Shown in pieces: positions 33,683 to 46,440 of a stretch of DNA of 64,000 nt (position 1 is its first letter; each line of letters starts with the position of its first letter). This DNA is from Sporothrix humicola (lineage: Eukaryota > Ascomycota > Sordariomycetes > Ophiostomatales > Ophiostomataceae), in contig WNYE01000120.1 in assembly GCA_021396245.1 (NCBI GenBank), forward strand, positions 1 to 64,000. The letters run 5' to 3'. The notes below the pieces were generated by a model that saw nothing but the letters and a program-made list of their open reading frames with translations, did not search any database and had not been told where the DNA came from. The position numbers and the translations under genes were made by a program.

Positions 33683-36600
33683 ATGGGCGTCGACGCCGAA
33701 GAACTCATTGTCCGCCCGTTCCGCGAGGTCGTCGAGCGCGGCAATGAAGCAGTCACAAACGCGGAAGAGGCGGCGGCCGACGACAGCAGCAGTGTCGATG
33801 GCGACACACTTACGGAAATGGCCAAGGCCGGCCGCGCCGTCGTCCGCGAAGGCGAGCGTGCTCTGAAGCGACTACAGCCGGTGTGGGACGGCCAGGTGGA
33901 AAAGTACGGCGACGCCTTCAAGGACGCCATGCTGCAGCAGGACGACATTGAGCGGCGGCGGCGTGAGCTCGAGGACTTGCTGTACGATTTTGAGGACTAC
34001 ACAGAACCGCGGTCGTTTGACGCCGCCAAATTCAGTGAATTACAGGCGGCCACACGGTCATTTGCGCTCGACGTGATCAACCACACAAAACGACTGAAAC
34101 TTGAGGCACCAAAGAGAGCGTCAACGGCGGCACAGTTGGCGGCGATTGTGAGCGGCAATGCGGCAGGAGCGACTTCGACGTCGACAACGGCAGGAGCGAA
34201 CGGCACGAGCACAAAGAGCTCCTTCCCTCCGCTACCACCACTACCTGCTTCACTTTCCGCGTCAGGGGTTCCTCCGATGCCGCCAATGCCAAACCTGGCC
34301 AACTTGCCGCCGATCAACGGAAGTGAACGACGCTCACGAGCATCTCTCATGAAGTCCAACGGCATCAATACTTCTGGACCCCTGCCGCGGTCATCATCTA
34401 TGGCATCGCACATGAACGGACATACGAACGGCCTGAACAACCACCCCGAATTGATTGATGGCGATGATCAGCTCTTCGAGGCCACAACGCCGACATCGTC
34501 TGTTGCGCCTTCGGTTGCACCTTCAACCGCCCCCTCATCGACCCGCGCGTCCATGGCCCACAGCAGCCTGAGACGTGCCAGCACCAAGAGCTCTGTGGCC
34601 ACGACCATGTCGTCACGCAGTGCGCTGGTGTTTGACCACGCAGAACGGTATCAACTGTACGATCATCCTGAAGGCCAAGACCAGAGAGTGGGTGACGACA
34701 ACGAGAGTGTTGCACCAGGGGCCACGCGGTCAACACCGCCGCCGTCGATTCCGAGAACGTCGGCCTGGGTCCGGTCTCATCAGCAGCAACTGCAAACCCT
34801 ACAAAACCAACAACAATATCACCAAGGACAGGGTCAGGGACAAAGTCAAAGCCAGCGTCTGCGGGCAAAGGCATCTCGCGATACTGTGGCCACAGTAGCC
34901 ACCGACTATTCGTCCGGCAGTGCTACCTATGACAGCCCCATGATGCTTTCGCGATTCAACTCGCTGAATATGGATGGATCCGTGAGATCCGCAGCGACGA
35001 CAACAGCACCTAGCCCTGTCCTCGACTCGACCGGTCGGTCTTCCTATCTCTCGTCGGCACCGACCAGTTACACATCTTCACCTGTCCTCACCTTTGCCGG
35101 CGAGGGCCATGGAGGCAAGCCCAACATTGTGCACACGTCTGGCCCCGCACCATTTGTTGCACCGCCCATTACAGCATTGCCGCCACCTGCTATCCCTCCC
35201 GGCCATACTTCTTCCCAGAGCATCCAGGACTTTATCAAATTTGCGCCGTCACCACCTGTGCCGCCAATCAGCTTGCCACAGTCGCCAAAACGGACGAGAA
35301 CCAGCCATGGGGAAGATCACGACATTGAGGGTGTCCACGACCACCTTGACGATGGCGGAGATCCATTGATGCACGATACGGAGCTGGACGAGTTGGAAGA
35401 GCGGACGCACCAGAGACCGAGTTCGAGACAGCACCAGAACCCCAGCCAACAGCAGCGGGGAGGCCGCCTGGACTGGAAGCCAAGGGTGAGGCCAGACTTA
35501 CGAGACGAGACGACACCGCCAAACGACCGGCCGTCATCAAGACAGACTCAGGTCCAGGGACAGGCACCAATCGAAAAGCAAAGTCGCCGCCCCGCTACTC
35601 CCGACGACGCTGCCAGCATCGCCCCCTCTGGCATGGCCTCGCCGAACCTGCCGCCCAGCATCCCGTCAGGCATGTCCGACAAGCACTACGACAACGGCCT
35701 GATGGTCGTCGACGAGGAGAAGAAAAAGGCCGCCGCGCAAGCTGGAGGAGACGATGCCGCCACCGTGTCGGACGTCAACATGGCCATGACGCGAGAGTTT
35801 GTGCGCGAGGCCGATTGCACCATCGGACCTAAGAGCACCTTTGAGACTATGGGAGGCTTCTGCAAGGGTGCCGATCTCTACAGAACCGGCGGCCACTGGC
35901 AGGGCATCAAACAGACGGGCGGCTACGTCGCCAACAAACAGGCCAGCATTGGCCGGTGTGTCGGCTGCAGCTATGCCCACAACTACGACGAGGTCCGCCT
36001 CGACATGGATAAGAAGCGTGAGTCCCACCTACCCCAAGTATTCAAACTGAATACACTCCCCGTGTAATCATCTGCTAACCCACGGCCAGCCGACGCTACG
36101 TTTACAAAAGCCGGCGGCGCGCGGTTCCGCCTCCGTCTTCTCTACAAGTCGCACGTTGCCACCGTCATCAGCTCCCAGCGCCAGGCCGAGAGCCACTACG
36201 CCTGTATTTTCTGTGTCCACTCAGGTGCCACTGTCCGCGAGGGCGATGCCACCGTGTTTACGACGCCTGATCACTTGCTGCTGCACCTCGCCCGCCACCC
36301 CCAGCCATTGCCCATCGTCCCTGGCGTTACGGTCCTGTACGGCACGGACTACGTGTCCTCGGCCGTTACCAGTGTCAGCAGTACTCCCAGCAGCTCGGAC
36401 CCGGACGCCAACGATTTCGATCTGCACCTCGTGAACCCGCCTCTGCCGACACCCGTGCCGCCCACCGTCGGCCAGGCCCCCGTGGCCACGGCCTTTCGGG
36501 AACACCTGCAGCGCTACGGCGCCAAGAAGATGGCCAGACCACCAAACTACACGGGCGACATGCTCCACTTCTTGTCGGGCGCCCGCATCGTGGGCGTCAT

Positions 36601-37165
36601 GTTCCCCGAGAAGTGGGAGGGGAAGTGGTGCATGGGCTGGCACGATGGGTTTGTCGGCGCGTTCAACGCCAAGGTCGTCCAGATTGAGCCGCCGCGCCGC
36701 GACGAGATGCCCATGGCCAGCAGCGACAGCGGCATGAGCGTGACGACGCGGTGGAAGTGGAAGCCCAACGAGAAGGACAAGGACAAGGATGGCAAGAAGG
36801 ACGGCAAGACCAAGAAATCGGGCGACTCGGGCAGCAGTGTGCTCAACGCCAACGGCGAGGAGTCGCTGTGGTTGTCGTTTGAAAAAGGCGAAACCATCTC
36901 GAATGTCAAGTGCCTGTATGCGGACCACTGGTGCTGGGCAGGCACCAACAGCAAGGGCCGCTTCGGCGTGTTCCCGCAGTCGCATATTTTGACAAAAACA
37001 CTCCAGCAGGAAACAATCGCTCCGCTGCGTCCCTCCAAGACGATGGGTTGGTCCAGCAAGAGCATCTTCAGGGGCAACGGTGGCAACGGAAGCTCGAAGC
37101 GGCCGCAGAGCAGCAGCGGCATGTCGTCCCTTAGCAACAGCACGGGCAGGACGAGATATACCTGA
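33683..37165 (+). CDS. Large fungal SH3-domain protein with Cys/His cluster
   Basis: Function unknown; probably a cytoplasmic adaptor. One 72-bp intron (36018-36089, GTGAGT...GCCAG, phase 1) gives about 1136 residues. Residues 1-140 are helical and charged (RPFREVVERGNEAV). A 550-residue low-complexity Ser/Pro/Gln region follows. From about 700 come a conserved ADCTIGPKSTFETMGGFCKG block, GRCVGCSYAH, and after the intron YACIFCVH and HLLLHLARHPQ, a possible zinc-binding cluster. Two SH3-like folds end the protein: one around FLSGARIVGVMFPEKW (about 935) and a clearer one (LWLSFEKGETISNV ... GRFGVFPQSHI, about 1035-1080). The start is the ATG in a CACCATGG context. Its family looks restricted to filamentous ascomycetes, but I cannot search to confirm. 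Confidence 0.82.
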
Positions 37166-40100
37166 GTGGATTGACCAAAAATAGCAGAGTGTACGAGATC
37201 TGTAGAAAGGACATTTGTAAGATGATGTACCATAGGTAGAAATGATTAGACAAGTGATGGATTAATGGCAACAATATTCTGTATCTTACAAACACGTTTA
37301 AAAGTGTGTTGTGCCGATCACAAACGGCAGCCAGTTTAGTCGGCGGTTGGCCGTTGTCCGCTAACCGTTGATCGACTGTCTCGCTATCGCAAGTGTTCGT
37401 GGGTGGGAGTCAAGTGTGGGTGGAAGCGTGTGCAAAGTATTGAGAACGTGGCTCGGGGCGCTTGATTTTGGTCGAGTTCCGGGAGATGCGCATAAAACAA
37501 ACACATTCGGTCCATGTTGCCAGTTGCCAGTTTAAAGTTTTTGACTTGACCTGGTTTGCTCAGACTTGTAAAGTTTGGTTGACAGCTCTCAAACATTTAT
37601 GCAATTGTGTGCAGCGTGGTATTTCCTCTTTAACGCATCGAAAATACAACCTGACAAACGTTTCAAACATGCAAACTGTGGACTGCGGACTACAAAGCGT
37701 GAGTTTCGGTCAAGATGTTTTCCAATTTCTATTTTTAATCCGAATTTGAAATACACCCTTCAACTTCGAAGAATACACCAGTTTTCTTTGTTTTGTTGAT
37801 GCTCATTTTGTGGTTGCTCGACTGTATGGCTCGTGCATTAACTATTGCTATTACAGGCCAGCAGACGTCATGTCCAAGGTCTGATATCTAAATCTATTGG
37901 GCAGTCGGACATTGTCATTTCTGGTCGTACCAATATCGAAATTTCCACGCATTTCTTGCTCGCCGAAAAATAAGCAAAGAAATGACATACTTTGAATTCC
38001 TGCCACTGTTGTTCGCGCAGAATTGCCGGCTCTCGGCCCCCATTTCTTATTCTCCTTTTTTTCCCACCCTTCAACCCCGCCGAGCTGCCACAGCCTCCCG
38101 ATGCTACCTTCCAGCCCTACATATATCGAGGCGATCTTAAATGTGACATCAGTCACAGAATAACGTGTTAGTTTGGGGTATGAGTTTGGTTCATAAGAAC
38201 GACTGACCGACAGACAACCACACCGACAAGACGGCATGCTCTGTGCATTGCTGTTTCAGTGATAACAAAAACTACAAAACTTTGATGTAAATACTACACT
38301 CTAGGGCCTCAAAGACATACATTTGTCCCCCCTTTTTGGATTTGTCCCGGCCAGACTGTCTCGGTCTCGGTTTGAGTTCATGACGCTGGATGTCTCTGTC
38401 TTTGGTCGAGCACACGACTTTGTGGACATAAACCAAGATTCTGGTATCCGGGCATGGATAGGAACAGGAAAGAGGAAACTGGGAAACTAGCAAATAGGAA
38501 CCGACGGAAAGGAAAAAAGCACAAAACATTCACGACCACGACGCAAAAGAAACACATTATCACGAATGCCCATACTAGTCCCGGCTGGCCTGGCCAGACT
38601 CGGCCTAGCCCGCTAGACAGGAACTTGTGCAGGCTAGTGCGCTGTACTCCGTAGGGAGAACGCGTCGGGCCCAGTCGAGCTCCAGTTCAGACCCAGTTAG
38701 GCCCAGTTGAGGCGATGCTATCGCTCAACGAAGGGTCCGTCCCGGCAGGGCGAGCGTGTCACATCCCTTGCTTGACACCGTTGGGACAAGGTGAGGAGAG
38801 AAGAGGAGAAAACAGATTGACAAGAAAGAAAGGTTGAGAGAGAGAGTTGGTCGGATGGGAGCAAACAAAGAAGTGATTGACAGTGATGGACAGTCGTATT
38901 CCGGGATCGCTGTTCGGGACATAAATATCGGTCAAGAAAGGCGAGTTGAAAAAGGCAAAAGTCGCGATGGGGGTTGAGATGGGACACTCGACGCTGCAAG
39001 TCCTTTCGCCTTGCAGGACGGCGACCCAGTCAGTTCAGTGGACCAGTTCGGAGAAAAGAGGGAATTGGGAACTGGGAGAGTCGATCCGGACGAGAGCCGC
39101 GATAAATTTGCCTTGAAAAAGAAAGCAGTGGATGCTTGGAAACGGAATCACACAGTCACTGAGATGAACGGCTCATCACAGAACAATCACACGATGTTAG
39201 AAATACACTTTTTACAGGTTAAAAGATCGGCATGTTGGTTTCCCAACAAGCAGAAAAGAAGCGAGAAGGAGAAAAAGAAAAGAAAGAGAACCAACACGAG
39301 AGCAGAACGAGAAAAACGAAAAGTACATGCTTCAAGCACACACACTACAAGAACCAACAAATAGCGAGGCAGGAAAATAGGAACTTGGGAAAATGCATGT
39401 CTCACTTGGCTGGTTTTTGGCCTGGGCGCCACGCAGTCCACATTTCATGTGTGAGTTTGAATTCAACTCAACGTGTTGGACTCGAGGTGGTCACACCCTC
39501 TTTCATAAGTTTCTATTCTCTCGACTTGCCTCCTGCCATCCCATGATTCTCATCACTTGCCAGTATGGCGCTTGACGGGCATGAACTTGAACTCGATTTT
39601 CTGAGCTTGTCAAACGTCGGCTTTCAACCAGGCACCTTTCAAAAAAAGAGATAGCGCTGGATCTCCCGTGCATCCTGTGGACCGAGCGCCCCCCAAGACC
39701 CCTACTGTCAAAATCGGAGCTATCGACGCCAAAAACCCTTGGTAAAAGAGACCAGCACGGACACTCCCACTTCAAGTACCAGTGTCCACCCGGATCATGC
39801 TCCGTTGGTCTTGGTGTTGTCATTGGATTTGAATTTGAATTTACTCCCGGCAGTTGCTTTTACCTTTACAAGGGTCAGTCCGGTGACCAGGGGGCAGTGA
39901 CCGAGAATACTACAAAGAGTGAAGACCGTCATGCACATTCTGTGTCAAGGATAAGGCGAGACAGCAGAGGGGGTTGTTACAAGAGGAAGACAAAACGACT
40001 CGACATAATTCAACGGAACGGACTGCGGAGGAAGATTCACGTTTCGCCGGACGAGAGAGAGACATGCAGACAAGACATTACAGCAGATAGTGACGATGGG

Positions 40101-41014
40101 AAGAAAAGAAAACGGAGGATGAAGAGCGTACATAAAACGTGGCGCAACGAGGATTGTCGGCGGACGATGGACGATAGGCAATGTATGTTTCTCCTTGTTT
40201 CTCCCTGTGCAAAGGCCACTCCATTAAACAGCTTGCTGGTCTGGTCGCAAAAGCAGGCTGACGCAGAAGGAGGGGACGACAGAGTGGATGAGAGTGTTGT
40301 GAACGACAGAAAATGTCTGAGAGCCCCTTGCATATCAAGCAGGTGGCCGCTGCGTGCCCAGTTGAGCTAACCTCACCAGGGACCCTCGTGCTCAAAGAGA
40401 ATGGCACAAGGAAGACAAAACGGCGAGCGGGGACCAGTCGATTTTATTTCCTAGCTTCTGGCGATCATCCATTGATGTTGTGACTTCTTTCTGGATTTGT
40501 CTGCATTTGTGCATCTTTCCCTTCAGAGTGTAGGACAAGTGAGATGAACAAGACAAAAACGGGTGTGACGGCGGACAAGGTGGGCAGGTCAAGATGGACA
40601 GAAGTGGACAAAATGGACAAAAGAGGAAGAGGCGTGTCGGTGTGCAACATTGGCTTCTCCTTGTCGCCTTTTTGCCTTTTCTGTTCGTCCTTGCTGTTCG
40701 TCTCTTGCCGCCACAACAGTTGTGATATTAACTTGGCGTAATTAAACTGCAAGCCACAATATTATGTTTGTACACTCTTTTCTTGGAAAATATTCCCCTT
40801 GCATTGGGTACTGTGTCAATGCTTGCTTTTTACAGCCTCCCTTGACGTTGTTGACCTGCTTTTCCTTTTTTCTTGTCCTCACCCCCACCCGCATTCTTTC
40901 GTCTGGTGTTTCTTTGCTGTTTATTCACACTCGACTGGCCAGGTCTATCAATGTCTCTCGTACTCTTTTCCCCCAGTCCGTCGTACCTGTGACCACCGCC
41001 AAGCCTATCCTGAC
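37166..41014. other. 3.8-kb gene-free region between convergent genes
   Basis: This spacer separates the 3' ends of the SH3-domain gene and HMG-CoA reductase, which is unusually long for convergent fungal genes. No frame looks conserved: the larger ones lack ATG starts or are basic low complexity. Observed items are a TACTCCGTA motif (38645-38653) and a short run of CCCAGT-containing repeats near 38665-38710. I see no RNA gene. Confidence 0.5.
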
Positions 41015-44000
41015 TCAGCGCTTGGCCCTCTCCACCGCTGCAGGACTCGGCGCACTCGGCTGCTCAGGATGCCTGGCCGCCTTCTCGACAGTGCTAGTCA
41101 TGGCGAGACCGACGGGAGTCGTGGCGCCGCTTGACGGGGCCGGGGTGCCGGAGCGGGTGGGCGGGGCGGAGCGGTTATGCTGCATGTGGGCCTTGACAAG
41201 GTGGCCGGCGGCGAGGGCGGAGCAGAGGGAGAGCTCGCCCGCGAGGACGGAAGCGGCGACGATGCGTGCGAGCAAGCGGGCATTCTCGCCGGGGTTGGGG
41301 AGGTTAGGCCCGCGCACGCCGAGCAGGTCGAGCATTGCACCTTGCGGATCCAGGATGGTGCCGCCGCCGAGGGTGCCGACTTCGATGGAGGGCATGGAGA
41401 CTGATATTTGGAGGGAGCCGCGGAGGCTACGGGGACAAGTGTTAGTGTGGAATTCGAAGTAAGGGAACGGGACAGGAACTTACTTCTTCATAATAGTGAT
41501 ACAATTGGCGCTCTCCACGACCTGGGCAGGATCTTGGCCGGTAGCGAGGAAAATAGCAGCGACGATATTCGCCGCATGAGCGTTGAAACCACCCACAGAC
41601 GCCGCCATAGCCGAGCCGATAAGGTTCTTGTTGATGTTCAGCTCCACCAACGAATCAACGTCACTCTTGAGCACATCCTTCACCACGTCGCCCGGAATAA
41701 TTGCCTCAGCGACAACACTCTTGCCCCTCCCCTCAATCCAGTTGATGGCCGCCGGCTTTTTGTCGATGCAGTAATTGCCACTCAAAGAGATAATCTGCAT
41801 GTCATCAAACCCTGCCTCGGTAGCCATCACATTCAGCGCATGCTCGACACCCTTGGAGATCATATTCATGCCCATGGCGTCTCCAGTTGTAGTCTTGAAG
41901 CGGATGTAGAGATTAGTCCCCGCCATGGCCGTCTTCATGTGCTGTAACCGTGCGAATCCGCTAGTAGAATCAAACGCCCTCTTCATTACCCGCTGGCCCT
42001 CGTCAGAGTCCAGCCAAAGCTTAGCAGCACCGGATCGCTCGAGTGTCTCAAAGGTCACGCACGGGCCACGCGTCATTCCATCCGCGGTCAGAACCGTAAC
42101 CGCGCCTCCGCCAAAATTGATGGCTTTGCATCCACGACTCGTACTCGCCACAAGAACACCCTCAGTTGTGGCCATGGGAATCATGTAGCTGCGACCGTCG
42201 ATCACTAGTGGTCCGGCAACACCCACGGGTAGTGGCATATAACCAATCACATTCTCGCAGCAAGCACCAAAGACCTGGACCCAGTTGTAGTTGTCATATG
42301 GTAGCTTTGACCGATCGAGTACACTAGTAAGCTCTTTGGTAGCCTTGGTTCTCGAGATGATCATCCGGCGGACCTTGACGGCACGAGTAAAGTCGTTGAG
42401 TGCTTCTTCTAAGGCATATCCAGGAATCTTGCCTCGTAATGACATGGAAACGACCTCCTCGTCAGTAAGCTCGTGTGCCCGTTTCTCTCGTAAAAGTTTC
42501 TCGATCTCTTCAGGTGAGTGTGAGATGTTGGGGCGGGCCTGTGCGGTATCCGTTCTTGTCTGGGCATCGGTAAGATCGCGAGTATTGGTTGGCCGGTCTG
42601 GTACGTTGGCGTCTTTAATACCCCACCGAGCAACGTTAAACAAGTAACCATTGAGAGCAACGCTTAGAGCCAGGGCGACAAGAGTCCACTTGAATAAAAT
42701 AGGGTCCTCGAGGCTCTTGAGAATGCTGCCCACCATGCGTCTACCCATCCTATAGTCCGCCAGATCATCCGACTCGTCCTCGACATTACCGGGGCGCAGT
42801 CCGTAATGAATCGAAGGGAACTCGAGCTCATACTTGATCGGGGTCAGAACAGCCACCACGGTCTCCTGATTTTTGCGTACTGCGTTCTCGAGAATCGAGT
42901 CCAGTCCGCTAGCCGCGACCTTGAACGGGTCGACAAGGGGCGAGCTAGCCACTCCGCCGAAACCTCGAGCCCATGAGGAGATGCTGGTGAGGGAGTCGGT
43001 GCTGTGGAAAGGGATGGTACAGATGTTGATGACGTTGACGATAAGAAAACCGGATACCATGAGCACTTTAAACTTGGGGACGCTGGTGCTTTTCATTGCA
43101 AAGATAGAGGTGGCCGGCTGGCTTTTGTTTTTGTCATCCACTCGGGCCCAGTCGCTGTTCTCGGCAACCTCCTTGGCAACACGGTGGCTAACACCATCGT
43201 CCTCCAGAGCCCGGCGGATCTCCACGTAGCGTTTGATCCGGTTGATCTCCAACTTAATGCAGAGGATGGCTGTGTAGAAGGAGAACAGCAGGATTCCGTC
43301 GAAGAAAAGGATCCACGCTGCCAAGAAGCAGAATGGCTGCAGGCCGCCCTGGATTCCAGAAGCTGCACCCGCTACGAGAATGATAATTTCGATGATATAA
43401 TCCTTGACAATCTCGTAGCCCTTCTCTTTGATGGCGGCTTGGATGGCGTACTGAATAGCACTCGTACTCTCACCGACGTTGCGAAGCCCCTTGGCGTTGC
43501 CGTTGGAGTTTTCGTTTTCCAGAGAACGGCGATGCTCCAATGCGTGTGATAAGATAGCTTGTGTCAAAACGATGTTCTTCTCGAAGCCGACGATAATAAC
43601 CAAAAATGGCAGCCCCTCTGAGAGTAGCACGATATTTATCGGTACGCCCAGCCTGGTGGTCACGATAAGGCCGAAAAAGAAGGCAAAGGTAGAGGACAAC
43701 AGAGTGCTAGTACCCAGCCAGAAGTTCGAGCCTATCCGGCGCATAGAGAGGAAGAGCGAGACAAAGGTTAGGTGCATAGAGAGGTAGCCGAGGACCATGA
43801 CAATGATGTCGGGGGTTTCGGCATTCTTCAGCAGATCCACAAACTCAACCCAGCTATTGCTGAGCCAGCGCACAACACTCCTTCTGGTGTGAACTCTAGC
43901 CGCCTTCATGATCCACATCTTCATTTCCCGGCCGCGCTCGGTATCTATCGACTCCTGTCCCGGGACGTCATTGGGAATCTGCTGGGCGGCAGTCGCGAAC

Positions 44001-44539
44001 TGCGGTGCCTGGCGGAAGTCGAGTGCAAAAGCAAGCGTAGTATCTTGGGAGTAGGCACCGAGTGGATTAGCGGTTGAGGGAAGCGGGGTGATGGACATAT
44101 TCTCAGGGGTCGGCACGACGTGGATCAGAGGGGCCGAGTTCGGCGAGCTGTGGGAGAGCGACTTGGGGAAAACGAAGGTGACAAGGGCGAGATGATCAGC
44201 GCCGGGGGGAGCCGATGCTTTGGAGTCGTAGGGTTGCCATTTCCATGAGGTCTCGGGACCAATACGCAAGCTCCTGCTGCCATCAGCCAGGCTAGACCAG
44301 TCGGCACGGCGGACAGTTCCCGAGAGGTCGAAGAGGCTCTCCTCGAGGAGGCCCAAGTAGGTGAAGCTGGCAACGACGGCAATGACGACGATGGTATGAA
44401 TCGGGTGTAGAGAGGCCACGCTAGCCAAGGTCTGCAACAGGGGAGTGATCGTGTTGCTGAACCACGACGGGGCCGAGGCTTTCGTCGCGGGCTGCTGACC
44501 CCGGAATCGGGAGGGAAGCAAGGACGACGCGGTGGCCAT
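41015..44539 (-). CDS. HMG1: 3-hydroxy-3-methylglutaryl-CoA reductase
   Basis: ER-membrane, NADPH-dependent enzyme converting HMG-CoA to mevalonate, the committed step of sterol and isoprenoid synthesis. One 57-bp intron (41427-41483, GTAAGT...CGTAG, phase 2) rebuilds IMKNLRGSLQISVSMPSIEV; total about 1155 residues. An N-terminal membrane region with a sterol-sensing-type block of helices (about 230-430, starting IIVMVLGYLSMHLTFVSLF) precedes a linker. The catalytic domain has TTEGVLVASTSRG (about 790), GDAMGMNMISKG (about 885) and GTLGGGT. The C-terminus ends in the LCSALAAGHLVKAHMQHNR block followed by a Ser/Pro/Thr tail. ATG at 44539. Class I enzyme; assignment secure. Confidence 0.97.
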
Positions 44540-45090
44540 GTCGAAGACTTATCAATGACGAGGATGTTGAGGATCAGAGAGGGAGGATGAACGGGAGTCG
44601 TTATGTTGTTAGTCGAACGTCTAAAGGGACAGATCCGGATAAGTCAACAAAGCGGTAAGGTACGCAAACCATACAAGCCACACTCGCACGGGCCATGTTT
44701 ACACGGAGTGCTTTGCCCACCACTTATGACCACCTTTTGAGACCTCTTTTTGCTTCCTTTTACACTTTTGACACAGATAGCATACAGACCAATTGACAGA
44801 GCCCACCATTCCACGCGTGTGTTATATCAAGGTCACTTTTGCTACTCAATTCAACCACATTCTACGGAGGTCACTACCAAAAGTATCTTCCCACTGCCTT
44901 TTCTGGGCTAGTCTACATATAGACCAGACTCATAGTGCGCAGGCAGCAGCAATATCAAAGAGAACCAACAGTTTTGAGCACTGTATTTATATAGTGCATA
45001 TATTACTGTGCTTTAGCAGTCAGTTCACTAAAGACTCTACTGGAAGTTTTTTTCGCCAGGGGATACAGTCGCTAAGCTTCGGGCTAAAAA

Positions 45091-45122
45091 TACAGGGGGG
45101 TCAAAATTATTGACACTAAATT
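45091..45122 (+). mobile_element. Possible solo Tc1/mariner-type terminus
   Basis: A TA dinucleotide is followed by CAGGGGGGTCAAAATTATTG and then ACAC. This resembles the general form of Tc1-like terminal repeats (TA-CAG...GTCAAAATTATT). The core GTCAAAATTATTGAC is itself an inverted repeat. No matching opposite terminus or transposase was found in the window, so it would be a degraded or solo end. The surrounding AT-rich DNA is consistent with decay. The call is tentative. Confidence 0.3.
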
Positions 45123-45213
45123 CTGCCCAACAACACTTTTTATAAACGGCCTTTGTATCTTTTCTAGTAACATAGCTAACACCACCGTTTTTGATACGAT
45201 CAATTGATCTTGA

Positions 45214-45256
<43 letters not shown>
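45214..45256 (+). repeat. T11A32 homopolymer junction
   Basis: Eleven T residues are followed immediately by thirty-two A residues. Such a tract may be a simple sequence repeat or the tail of a retroposed copy; it lies about 90 bp after the Tc1-like terminus. Confidence 0.85.
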
Positions 45257-45261
<5 letters not shown>

Positions 45262-45553
45262 GCCGTTCTGTAGAAACCTTAGCAAAGGCGCTGTTAAGCC
45301 TAGATATAGAAACGTGTTGGCCATTCCCTTCCCCATTCTCTCTCCCTGCGTGTCTCAATTTTTGTGGCCTCTGCTCTTGAGCTGCCTTTCTGTAAATAGC
45401 TAGCTATGTCTGTGATTGCCGCCATTTATTTCTTTTCACAGACAGCTCGTTTCCTTTTGCTTTCTTTTTCGTGTCGTCCTGTCTTTTGTTTCTTTTTGTA
45501 ATCATTTTTGCGCGTGTGCGTGTCTGTATCTTCCGTGTATTTTCGCGTCTTGA

Positions 45554-45560
<7 letters not shown>

Positions 45561-45602
<42 letters not shown>
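45561..45602 (+). repeat. (CT)21 dinucleotide microsatellite
   Basis: Twenty-one uninterrupted CT units lie in the spacer upstream of the receptor gene. It is probably polymorphic. Confidence 0.95.
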
Positions 45603-45606
<4 letters not shown>

Positions 45607-46440
45607 CTCTTGTCTCACATATCTCCGGCTGTCTCACCTTCACACCAGGACACAACAGGTACAACACACGAGACAGATACACAATCGATACATCGTCCAT
45701 CTTGGTCCCAGATGCTAATGCATGCAAGCTATGGAAGTTGCCGAACAGATGCAGGGAGCTCGAGCGTTGGCTCCAATTTAGGACAAGGGACAGGACAGGA
45801 CGGGCCAATGAACAGGGGCAGGGGGCAAGGGACAAAGCCCGACGCACGCACCCTTGCTTGAGTCCACTCTTGCATCAGCCCTCACTTACATGCACTTGCA
45901 TCGTCTCCTCTCTGCCGTGAGTCCGTGACCAAGATGGTGGGACACGATCTTGTTTGTGTCTCTCTTTCCTTTCTTTTTTTCTTGGAATTATTTCTTTTTT
46001 TTCTTTTTCTTGCTGTCTATCGTAGGCTAGTTGTACATGAATATCTCTTCTTGGCAGTTTCTATCCCCCCCGTTGCACTGTGTCTCGCTCGTCTGCTCAT
46101 CTTCCATATTGCTCCATATATCTGCCCACGTACAAAGCAATACTTGTACCGTAGATCCCGCTCATCTCCTCGATTTTGTTTCGACCATTGTCTCTCCTGC
46201 CATTTTGTTCCTCTTGTTTCTCTTGTTTCTCCTATACTTTTGTTCGTCTTGTCTCTCTTGTCTCTCATAATTCTCCAGTGTCTCTCTCTTCTTCATTTCA
46301 CCAACATCGTGTGCTTTCATTTCTATTTCTGTCTTGCACTTTTTGCTGTCGTGCTTCTCGACTGTCTTTCACATCGTCGACTTTTGACACTACTTCTCCT
46401 CGAAATCAAAATCTACACAACCCCCGTCGCAGCCGACAAC

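Larger units (their letters stand above)
44540..46440. other. Divergent region HMG-CoA reductase / PTH11-like receptor
   Basis: A 1.9-kb spacer holding both promoters. 44650-45300 is AT-rich and includes a Tc1-like terminus and a T/A homopolymer; 45561-45602 is a CT microsatellite; 45950-46440 is a T/C-rich leader ending in the receptor start. No clear fungal sterol-regulatory element was recognised upstream of HMG1. Confidence 0.6.

Noticed and set aside
39897..40370. Basic 157-codon frame in the 3.8-kb gap
   Set aside because: It begins at GTG with no early ATG and consists of Arg/Lys/Asp low complexity without recognisable family features.
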